A stretch of DNA of 11,581 bases from positions 1-11,581 of the forward strand of contig CAMATS010000037.1 of the NCBI GenBank assembly GCA_945861195.1, read 5' to 3'. The notes below the pieces were generated by a model. The model was not told the DNA's origin. It was given only the letters and a program-made list of their open reading frames with translations, and made no database searches. Every line of letters starts with the position of its first letter. The first letter of the stretch is position 1. A program made the position numbers and the translations under genes. Positions 1 through 5,512 of this stretch are shown one piece after another. Source of the DNA: Rhodoferax sp. OV413. Its GTDB lineage: Bacteria; Pseudomonadota; Gammaproteobacteria; Burkholderiales; Burkholderiaceae_C.

Positions 1-1930
1 TCGCGTCCACCGCCTCGGCGCAGAGCGAGGCCAGTTTGGCCTCCACGCCCTCATGGCCCCAGGCCAACGGGTAGGTGATGTCGATGGTGTGGCTGCGGAA
101 CTTGCCCTGAGTGTGGCGCTCGATGTCGCGCAGCTTGCTCATGTCGTCAAAGCCGAGCACCGGCTGGCTGACCTCCAGGCGCATCGGCGGGTTGACCTGG
201 TTGATGTCAAGCAAGTTGGGCTTGGGGCCGATGAATGACACCAGGCTCATCACGATGGCCTCGCGGATCGGGTCTATCGGCGGGTTGGTCACCTGGGCGA
301 ACAGCTGCTTGAAATAGTTGTAAAGCGGCTTGTTCTTGTCGGACAGTACCGCCAGCGGGCTGTCATTGCCCATCGAGCCAATGCCCTCTTCGCCGGCACC
401 GGCCATGGGTGCGATCAGGAACTTGAGGTCTTCCTGGGTGAAACCAAAAGCCTGTTGGCGGTCGAGCAGGCTGACGTTGTCGGCCTGGCGTTTGGGCAGG
501 ACAGCTGCGGGCAGATCGGCGCTTGCGCCATCCAGGGGGCGCTCCCCCCGGGCCAGATCGTCGAGCGTGATGCGCAGGTTCTCGCTCCACTGCTTGTAGG
601 GCTTGCTGTTGGCCAGGTTGGCCTTGATTTCTTCATCGTCGATCATGCGGCCCTGCTCCAGATCGATCAGGAACATCTTGCCGGGCTGCAGACGCCATTT
701 GCGGACGATTTTGTTCTCAGGCACGGGCAGAACCCCCGACTCTGAGCCCATGATGACCAGGTCGTCGTCGGTGATGCAGTAGCGCGCGGGGCGCAGGCCG
801 TTGCGGTCCAACGTGGCGCCGATCTGGCGGCCATCGGTGAAAACAATGCTGGCCGGGCCGTCCCAAGGCTCCAGCATGGCGGCATGGTACTCATAGAAGG
901 CGCGCCGGCGCTCGTCCATGGTGCTGTGCTGCTCCCAGGGCTCGGGGATCATCATCATCACCGCCTGGCTGATCGGGTAGCCGGCCATGGTCAGCAGTTC
1001 CAGGCAGTTGTCAAAAGTGGCGGTGTCGGACTGGCCGGCGAAACTGATCGGGTAGAGCTTTTGCAGGTCGGCGCCGAGCACCGGCGAGGACATCACGCCT
1101 TCCCGGGCCTTCATCCAGTTGTAGTTGCCCTTGACGGTGTTGATCTCACCGTTGTGCGCCACATAGCGGTAGGGGTGGGCCAGCGGCCACTCGGGGAAGG
1201 TGTTGGTGGAAAAGCGCTGGTGCACCAAGCCCAGGGCAGAAACGCAACGCGGATCTTCCAGATCGCGGAAATAGGTGCCCACCTGGTCGGCCAGCAGCAG
1301 ACCCTTGTAAACCACGGTGCGGCTGGACATGCTGGGCACGTAATACTCTTTGCTGTGCTTGAGCTGCAGGTTCTGGATGGCGGCACTGGCGGTCTTGCGA
1401 ATCACATACAGCTTGCGCTCCAGCGCGTCCTGCACGATCACATCGTTGCCGCGGCCAATAAACACCTGGCGCAGCACCGGCTCTTTGTCGCGCACAGTGG
1501 GGGACATCGGCATTTCGCGGTTGACCGGCACATCACGCCAGCCCAGCAGCACCTGGCCCTCGGTTCGGATGGCCCGCTCCATCTCCTGCTCGCAGGCCAG
1601 CCGGCTGGCATGCTCCTTGGGCAAAAAGATCATGCCAACGCCATACTCGCCCGGCGGCGGCAGCGCCACGCCCTGCGCCGCCATCTCTTGCCGGTACAGG
1701 GCATCAGGCAATTGCACCAAGATACCCGCCCCATCCCCCATCAGCTTGTCAGCCCCCACCGCGCCGCGATGGTCCAGGTTTTCGAGAATCTTGAGCGCGT
1801 TCTTGACAATCGAATGGCTCTTCTCGCCCCGGATATGCGCCACAAAACCAACGCCACAGGCGTCATGCTCATACGCACTGTCATATAAACCCTGGTTTTT
1901 AACAAACTCAATCTCAGCCGCCGTCGTCAT
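1..1930 (-). CDS. gltB: Glutamate synthase (NADPH) large subunit, N-terminal 643 residues, runs off the window
   Basis: GltB releases ammonia from glutamine and channels it to 2-oxoglutarate to make glutamate, working with the small subunit GltD in cytoplasmic nitrogen assimilation. The frame is open from the ATG at 1930 to the window edge. A GGAG ribosome-binding site lies 6 bases upstream of that ATG. A short propeptide (residues 1-24) precedes the expected N-terminal nucleophile Cys25 in the motif DACGVGF. Other class II amidotransferase signatures are HRGAVGAD (54-61), QRFSTNTFPEWP (238-249) and HNGEINT (259-265), within a domain of about 25-430. From about 485 the central domain begins (KFLIAPMAGAGEEGIGSMGND). 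The family is usually about 1,500-1,580 residues, so roughly 60 percent, including the FMN and Fe-S synthase domain, lies outside the window. gltD is expected further downstream. No frameshift or missing key residue was seen. Confidence 0.97.
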   Translation of the reverse strand, partial: MTTAAEIEFVKNQGLYDSAYEHDACGVGFVAHIRGEKSHSIVKNALKILENLDHRGAVGADKLMGDGAGILVQLPDALYRQEMAAQGVALPPPGEYGVGMIFLPKEHASRLACEQEMERAIRTEGQVLLGWRDVPVNREMPMSPTVRDKEPVLRQVFIGRGNDVIVQDALERKLYVIRKTASAAIQNLQLKHSKEYYVPSMSSRTVVYKGLLLADQVGTYFRDLEDPRCVSALGLVHQRFSTNTFPEWPLAHPYRYVAHNGEINTVKGNYNWMKAREGVMSSPVLGADLQKLYPISFAGQSDTATFDNCLELLTMAGYPISQAVMMMIPEPWEQHSTMDERRRAFYEYHAAMLEPWDGPASIVFTDGRQIGATLDRNGLRPARYCITDDDLVIMGSESGVLPVPENKIVRKWRLQPGKMFLIDLEQGRMIDDEEIKANLANSKPYKQWSENLRITLDDLARGERPLDGASADLPAAVLPKRQADNVSLLDRQQAFGFTQEDLKFLIAPMAGAGEEGIGSMGNDSPLAVLSDKNKPLYNYFKQLFAQVTNPPIDPIREAIVMSLVSFIGPKPNLLDINQVNPPMRLEVSQPVLGFDDMSKLRDIERHTQGKFRSHTIDITYPLAWGHEGVEAKLASLCAEAVDA

Positions 1931-1961
1931 GGCCCACTCCTATATGTAGCTCGGGGCAAGC

Positions 1962-1990
1962 AGATTACTGCATTGCAACAAAAACACCAA
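1962..1990 (-). promoter_or_regulatory. Candidate gltB promoter (sigma-54-like, overlapping a weak sigma-70-like match)
   Basis: Reading the minus strand, TTGGTGTTTTTGTTGCA (1990-1974) carries a GG and a GC dinucleotide exactly 10 bases apart. That is the spacing of sigma-54 -24/-12 elements, and the TTGCA half is a perfect match. The -24 half has TGG but not the following CAC. The same bases can be read as a weak sigma-70 promoter, TTGGTG, 17 bases, TAATCT (-10 at 1967-1962). Either would start transcription roughly 20-35 bases upstream of the gltB ATG. The short AT-rich spacer immediately before a nitrogen-assimilation gene is the context argument. Both matches are modest, and the sigma factor cannot be decided from sequence alone. 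Confidence 0.3.
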
Positions 1991-1994
1991 GCCC

Positions 1995-2021
1995 TTTAAT
2001 TGGGGTCAGATTCCAATTAAA
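1995..2021 (+). repeat. Left-end palindromic (REP-like) repeat of the RAYT element
   Basis: Perfect arms TTTAATTGG (1995-2003) and CCAATTAAA (2013-2021) enclose the 9-base loop GGTCAGATT, giving a 9-bp stem. The same unit appears inverted at 2859-2883. The asymmetric loop gives the repeat an orientation, as in REP sequences recognised by RAYT transposases. It ends only 4 bases before the candidate gltB promoter begins (1990). Confidence 0.8.
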
Positions 2022-2043
2022 TGGCGTTAAATCAAAAACCTAT

Positions 2044-2066
2044 TTTATTGGGGACAGATCAAAAAT
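2044..2066 (+). repeat. Degenerate second copy of the palindromic repeat
   Basis: The stretch TTTATTGGGGACAGATC (2044-2060) resembles the left half and loop of the neighbouring repeat, with GGGGACAGATC in place of GGGGTCAGATT. It is followed by an A-rich run instead of the CCAATTAA arm, so the stem is lost. It sits between the intact left repeat and the 3' end of the transposase gene, in the same orientation as the left copy. It may be a decayed copy or a member of a related repeat subfamily. Confidence 0.5.
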
Positions 2067-2111
2067 CAGCGCGAACTAAAGGGACGACCCTGCTCATACA
2101 TGGGTTTTTGG

Positions 2112-2807
2112 TCATGGTTTGATCGCCGCCGCTGGACGGCCGGCCTGCCCTTTGCTCACCCGGCGCTGGGTTCTCTTTTGTAAATCTGCAACAAAATCAG
2201 GCTCACCAAAGGCCCAGCCGCGCAGGGTTGCAGCCGTCAAAGCCTGTTGCTGCACAGGATTGACACCCGATTGCACCAATTCGGCGTAGGCGGCCTCCCG
2301 TGCGAAGGGGGTGTTGCCCAGAGTCCAGGTCAGGGCATGCGGCGTCACCAATTTGTCGGTGCCCCGGCCAATGTAGTGGCCATGGCTGGACCAGGGGTAG
2401 TCGGCGGCCTGGGCGACCATGCCGGCGCGCACCGGGTTGAGGTCAATGTAGGCCATGCAGGCCAGCAGGTAGCGGTCGGTCTGGATCAGCGTGGACTTGT
2501 AGCGCCCCTCCCACAGCGTGCCGGTGCGGCCCTGAGCATCGTTGAAATAGCGCACATAACGCCGGCCAAGCGCCTGCATCATCAGCGGCAAGCCCTCGGC
2601 CGTCTTCGGTGTGGCAAGCAGGTGGAAGTGGTTACTCATCAGCACATAGGCGTGAATGGCAACCTCGAACAGGCGGGCGTTTTCGTCAAGCAGGTCGAGC
2701 AAACGCTGGTAATCGGCCGCCCGCACAAAAGTCGCCTGCCGGTTGTTGCCACGCTGAATCACATGGTGCGGGTAATCGGGCAGCGTGAGTCTGGGCAGTC
2801 TGGCCAT
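2112..2807 (-). CDS. REP-associated tyrosine transposase (RAYT, Y1_Tnp/TnpA_REP family)
   Basis: This predicted single-strand DNA transposase belongs to the IS200/IS605-like HUH group. It would nick and rejoin DNA at REP-like hairpins through a catalytic tyrosine. The 231-residue product begins MARLPRLTLP, the usual start of the family. It has the HUH motif HFH at residues 60-62 (MSNHFHLL), the helix GRRYVRYFN (81-89) with Tyr84 or Tyr87 as the likely nucleophile, WEGRYKS (99-105) and YIDLNPVRAG (120-129). The ATG at 2807 has a GGAG ribosome-binding site 5 bases upstream. An in-frame TTG at 2822 would add five residues and is less likely. The frame is intact with all recognisable motifs present, so the protein may be active. 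It lies within inverted palindromic repeats that are its presumed substrates. Confidence 0.9.
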   Translation of the reverse strand: MARLPRLTLPDYPHHVIQRGNNRQATFVRAADYQRLLDLLDENARLFEVAIHAYVLMSNHFHLLATPKTAEGLPLMMQALGRRYVRYFNDAQGRTGTLWEGRYKSTLIQTDRYLLACMAYIDLNPVRAGMVAQAADYPWSSHGHYIGRGTDKLVTPHALTWTLGNTPFAREAAYAELVQSGVNPVQQQALTAATLRGWAFGEPDFVADLQKRTQRRVSKGQAGRPAAAIKP

Positions 2808-2832
2808 GGCGTCTCCAAGCAAGACAGCGATG

Positions 2833-2857
2833 ATAATTAGAATCTGACCCCAATTAA
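2833..2857 (-). repeat. Inner right-end palindromic repeat, imperfect copy
   Basis: Minus-strand copy of the element repeat, one base away from the perfect copy at 2859-2883, so the two form a tandem pair with a 26-base period. The TTAATTGG arm and GGTCAGATT loop are intact, but the other arm reads CTAATTAT, which breaks the stem. Its TTAATT arm supplies the stop codon of the methyltransferase (TAA at 2856-2854). It also lies just upstream of the transposase gene, where it could contribute promoter sequence. Confidence 0.7.
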
Positions 2858-3744
2858 TTTAATTGGAATCTGACCCCAATTAAGTTGTGCAGGCCGAACT
2901 CTTGCAGGATGGCGCGCAGGTGGTCGGCGGCGCTTGGTTTGGGCTGGCCGGTGTAGCGGGCGATGATGAGTTCGTTTTTAAGGCTGTGCTCCCAGCCCAC
3001 CAGTTCGGTCACGGTGACCTGGTAGCCACGGGCTTCCAGGTACAGGCAGCGCAGCACATTGGTGATTTGACTGCCCATCTCCCGGGTGTGCAGGGGATGG
3101 CGCCACAGCTCTGCCAGCGGGGTCCGTGACAGCGACAGGGCCCGGTTCTGGCCGAGCAGGCGGGCAACTTCGGCCTGGCAGCAGGGCGCCAGCACCATGT
3201 ATTTGGCCTGTTTGGCCAGGCCGAAGGCAATGGCATCGTCGGTGGCGGTGTCGCAGGCGTGCAGCGCGGTGACCATGTCTACCTGCGCCGGCAATTGGGC
3301 GGCATGGGTCGACTCGGCCACGCTCAGGTTCAGAAACGACATGCGCCCAAAACCCAGCCGCGCCGCCAGCTCGCTCGAATTTTGCACCAATTCGGTGCGG
3401 CTCTCGATGCCGTAAATATGCCCGCTGGTCCGCGCCTTGAAAAACAGGTCGTACAGAATGAAGCCCAGGTAGGATTTGCCCGCGCCATGGTCGGCCAGGG
3501 TGATGCCGCCGGCCGGCTCACCCAGCGCCAGCAGCAGTGGCTCGATGAACTGGAACAGGTGGTAGACCTGCTTGAGTTTGCGACGCGAGTCCTGGTTGAG
3601 CTTGCGCTCCCGGGTGAGGATGTGCAGCGCTTGCAGCAGTTCGACCGACTGGCCTGGCCGGACCTCGGGCGGCAAGTCGGCGGTTGCCAATGGCTTCTTC
3701 GAGTCGTCCGCCCGGACAGCGCCTTTGGACTGCTTGTCTTTCAT
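2854..3744 (-). CDS. Class I SAM-dependent methyltransferase (Methyltransf_32-like), C-terminus altered by RAYT insertion
   Basis: This is a probable cytoplasmic methyltransferase with unknown substrate. The SAM-binding glycine loop is ITLADHGAGKSYLGF (residues 81-95), followed by IYGIESR (110-116) at the expected acidic second motif. The family signatures ALHACDTATDDA (160-171) and LAPCCQ (185-190) follow, with HSLKNELI (253-260) near the end. These match METTL25/GSTCD-type Methyltransf_32 proteins. I chose the ATG at 3744 (296 residues). A TTG at 3816 would add 24 residues but overlap the preceding gene by 47 bases. No strong ribosome-binding site precedes 3744, because an 18-base palindrome occupies that place. 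Residues 287-296 (NLIGVRFQLN) and the stop codon are encoded by the RAYT repeat, so the native C-terminus has been replaced. Activity is plausible because the catalytic core is intact. Confidence 0.85.
   Translation of the reverse strand: MKDKQSKGAVRADDSKKPLATADLPPEVRPGQSVELLQALHILTRERKLNQDSRRKLKQVYHLFQFIEPLLLALGEPAGGITLADHGAGKSYLGFILYDLFFKARTSGHIYGIESRTELVQNSSELAARLGFGRMSFLNLSVAESTHAAQLPAQVDMVTALHACDTATDDAIAFGLAKQAKYMVLAPCCQAEVARLLGQNRALSLSRTPLAELWRHPLHTREMGSQITNVLRCLYLEARGYQVTVTELVGWEHSLKNELIIARYTGQPKPSAADHLRAILQEFGLHNLIGVRFQLN
2859..2883 (-). repeat. Right-end palindromic (REP-like) repeat, perfect copy, inside a coding region
   Basis: Arms TTAATTGG and CCAATTAA enclose the loop GGTCAGATT when read on the minus strand. 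It is identical over 25 bases to the left-end copy and inverted to it. The methyltransferase frame passes through it, so it encodes a protein tail ending in IGVRFQLN. A hairpin at this spot in the mRNA could also affect transcript stability or read-through. Confidence 0.8.
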
Positions 3745-3747
3745 CAA

Positions 3748-3765
3748 AGATTGTCCGGACAATCT
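3748..3765. promoter_or_regulatory. 18-base perfect palindrome between the DUF1415 and methyltransferase genes
   Basis: AGATTGTCCGGACAATCT equals its own reverse complement. It lies in the 25-base spacer between the DUF1415 stop (3770) and the methyltransferase ATG (3744), 3 bases before that ATG. In RNA it could form a 7-bp stem with a CCGG loop covering the ribosome-binding region. In DNA it resembles a dimeric repressor operator. A shorter related inverted repeat, GTCCGCCCGGAC, lies at 3706-3717 in the coding region, about 45 bases centre to centre. I cannot assign a regulator. There is no U-tract, so a classical terminator is unlikely. Confidence 0.4.
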
Positions 3766-3769
3766 CGGT

Positions 3770-4339
3770 TCATACCGGCTGGCCCAGGCCAAGCTTGGCC
3801 CAGGCGGACGCGCCAAGCGCGTTCAAGGTCTGGGCGTTGCGCTGGTAAATGTCGGCAGCATCGGGATAGGTGTGAAGTGCTCGGCTGATGCTGTCTTCAC
3901 GCAAGAGGTGCAGCGTGGGATAGGGCGCGCGGTTGCTGCAGTTGCTCATGTCCTCGGGGCTGGCATCGGCAAACTGGTAGCGTGGGTGAAAGCTGGCTAT
4001 CTGCAAAACGCCGTCCAGCCCCAGCTTGCGCAGCAGCCGGTCGGCCCGTCCCAGACAGGCGTTGAATTCTAAAAAATCAGCCAGCGCTTCGGGCGCCACC
4101 AGCAGCGTGGTGTCGCGCAGGGTCGGATCGGCCTGCTGCAAATCGAGCAATTCTTGGCGCAGCGCATCCAGCAGCTCGGTGGCATCGCTGGCCGCGCTCA
4201 CCGCATAGTGGATTTGGCCCTTGGCATGCACCGCTTTGGCAAAGGGGCACAGGTTCAGGCCAATCACGGCCCGCTCCAACCAGCGCTGCATCTGCAGTTG
4301 CACACGGGCGGCGTCGGGATGGGCCGGCCCGTGCGTCAT
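3770..4339 (-). CDS. DUF1415 family protein of unknown function
   Basis: A 189-residue soluble protein with the hallmarks of DUF1415. These are an N-terminal helix ending RAVIGLNLCPFAKAV (residues about 24-38), LLDLQQ, a central DTTLLVAPEAL segment, FHPRYQFADASPEDMSNCSNRAPYPTLHLLRED near 117-149, and a C-terminal NAQTLNALG. I know of no assigned reaction. Conserved Cys and His residues in NLCPF and FHPRYQF suggest metal or substrate binding, but that is inference. There is no signal peptide or membrane segment. The ATG at 4339 overlaps the dgt stop codon as ATGA, indicating translational coupling to dgt. The gene ends 25 bases before the methyltransferase ATG. Length is normal for the family. 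Confidence 0.9.
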   Translation of the reverse strand: MTHGPAHPDAARVQLQMQRWLERAVIGLNLCPFAKAVHAKGQIHYAVSAASDATELLDALRQELLDLQQADPTLRDTTLLVAPEALADFLEFNACLGRADRLLRKLGLDGVLQIASFHPRYQFADASPEDMSNCSNRAPYPTLHLLREDSISRALHTYPDAADIYQRNAQTLNALGASAWAKLGLGQPV

Positions 4340-5511
4340 GGCAGCAGGCGCTGGCCGCTGAGCCGCTCGTGCTCTCGGGTGGCAAAGCGGTCGGTCATGC
4401 CGGCAATGTAGTCGGCGACTACCCGGGCCATGCTGGCCGGCGCACCGGGCGAGCCGGCCAAAGCTTTGCTGCGCGCAGCAAATCCCTCAGCCATGTCCTG
4501 CGGCTGCGCCTGGTACCGGGCAAACAGCTCTTGCACCACCTGTTGCGCCAGCCGGGTGGTGTCCATGACGCGCGGATGGCGGTACAACTGGTGCAGCAAA
4601 AAGGTCTTGAGTACCTGGGAACGCTCGGCCATGCCAGGGCTGAACCGAACCAGGCCGGGCAGCTGGCGCACCGCCGCCACATTTGCCGGCTCGGCTTCGC
4701 GCAGCGCCTGCGCACTGGCGGCGGTCAGGTCGTACACCTGTGCATTGAGCATGCGCCGGATGGTCTCGTAGAGCAGGCGCCGGCCCTGCGAGCGCTCGGC
4801 CAGACCCGGGAACTCCAACAAAATTTCGCGCCGAAAATCATCCACCAGTGGCACCTGCTGCAACTGCGCCAGGGTGATCAGGCCAGAGCGCACGCCGTCA
4901 TCAATGTCATGCGCGTTGTAGGCAATCTCATCGGCGAGGTTGCACAGCTGCGCCTCCAGGCTGGGCTGGCTGTGCACCAGAAAGCGCTGACCCACCCCAC
5001 CCGGCTCCTGCTGCTCGAGCGCCTGTGCGTGCTTGGGCGAGCAGTGTTTGAGGATGCCCTCGCGCGTCTCAAAACACAGGTTCAGGCCGTCGAACTCGGG
5101 GTAGCGCTCCTCCAGCCGATCGACCACGCGCAGGCTCTGCAGGTTGTGCTCAAAGCCGCCAAAGGGCTGCATGCAGGCATTGAGTGCGTCCTGCCCGGCG
5201 TGTCCGAACGGGGTATGCCCGAGGTCATGGGCCAGGGCAATCGCCTCGACCAGGTCTTCGTTCAGGCGCAGCCCGCGGGCCATGGAGCGAGCCAGCTGAG
5301 CTACCTCCAGCGAATGTGTCAGCCGGGTGCGAAACAGGTCGCCTTCGTGGTTGAGAAAAACCTGCGTCTTGTACACCAACCGGCGAAATGCGGTGCAGTG
5401 CACGATGCGGTCGCGATCCCTTTGAAACTCGGTGCGCGTGGGCGCTGGGGCCTGGGCAAAGCGCCGGCCGCGCGAATGGTCTGGGTGGCAGGCATAGGGG
5501 GCCAGGCTCAT
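4336..5511 (-). CDS. dgt: Deoxyguanosinetriphosphate triphosphohydrolase-like HD protein (dNTPase)
   Basis: This protein is predicted to hydrolyse dGTP or other dNTPs to the deoxynucleoside and triphosphate, controlling dNTP pools in the cytoplasm. The 391-residue protein has the family start RRFAQAPAPTRTEFQRDRDRIVHCTAFRRL (16-45). The HD metal site is visible as H66 (RTRLTHSLEVAQ), H95-D96 (LAHDLGHTPFGHAG) and an Asp in LADEIAYNAHDIDDG (about 194). EHNLQSLRVVDRLE (121-134) is also typical. The features fit the shorter type 2 Dgt-like subfamily, so strict dGTP specificity is not assured. The ATG at 5511 follows the aroB stop with one base between them, and the stop overlaps the DUF1415 start. 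Both junctions indicate an operon. Confidence 0.94.
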   Translation of the reverse strand: MSLAPYACHPDHSRGRRFAQAPAPTRTEFQRDRDRIVHCTAFRRLVYKTQVFLNHEGDLFRTRLTHSLEVAQLARSMARGLRLNEDLVEAIALAHDLGHTPFGHAGQDALNACMQPFGGFEHNLQSLRVVDRLEERYPEFDGLNLCFETREGILKHCSPKHAQALEQQEPGGVGQRFLVHSQPSLEAQLCNLADEIAYNAHDIDDGVRSGLITLAQLQQVPLVDDFRREILLEFPGLAERSQGRRLLYETIRRMLNAQVYDLTAASAQALREAEPANVAAVRQLPGLVRFSPGMAERSQVLKTFLLHQLYRHPRVMDTTRLAQQVVQELFARYQAQPQDMAEGFAARSKALAGSPGAPASMARVVADYIAGMTDRFATREHERLSGQRLLP

Positions 5512-5512
5512 A

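Larger units (their letters stand above)
1995..2883 (-). mobile_element. RAYT element: REP-associated transposase flanked by inverted palindromic repeats
   Basis: An approximately 889-base unit consists of a Y1/HUH transposase gene (2112-2807) with palindromic repeats on both sides. One full repeat is at the left end (1995-2021), with a decayed relative at 2044-2066. Two tandem copies in the opposite orientation are at the right end (2833-2857 and 2859-2883). The outermost copies are identical over 25 bases and inverted relative to each other, so they bound the element. RAYT proteins are known to be associated with REP-type hairpins that they disperse through genomes. The boundaries are placed at the outer edges of the repeats and no target duplication is evident, as expected for HUH transposition. 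The element separates the methyltransferase gene from gltB and ends inside the former. Confidence 0.75.

Noticed and set aside
884..1888. A 334-codon open frame on the plus strand
   Set aside because: It lies entirely opposite gltB, is rich in His, Gln and Ala as expected for a shadow frame, and has no recognisable motif.
1931..2111. A CRISPR array or tRNA gene in the largest non-coding stretch
   Set aside because: The repeats are palindromic, inverted and tied to a transposase gene, with no regularly spaced spacers. No cloverleaf was found by eye. The stretch holds only the candidate gltB promoter and RAYT repeats.
2838..2883. Classical insertion sequence with DDE transposase and target duplication
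   Set aside because: The transposase has an HUH/tyrosine signature, not a DDE triad. The flanks at 1991-1994 and 2884-2887 (GCCC and GTTG) show no duplication.
2854..3816. A longer methyltransferase starting at a TTG at 3816
   Set aside because: It would overlap the DUF1415 coding end by 47 bases and add a residue stretch with no family resemblance. The ATG at 3744 is simpler, though its ribosome-binding site is poor.
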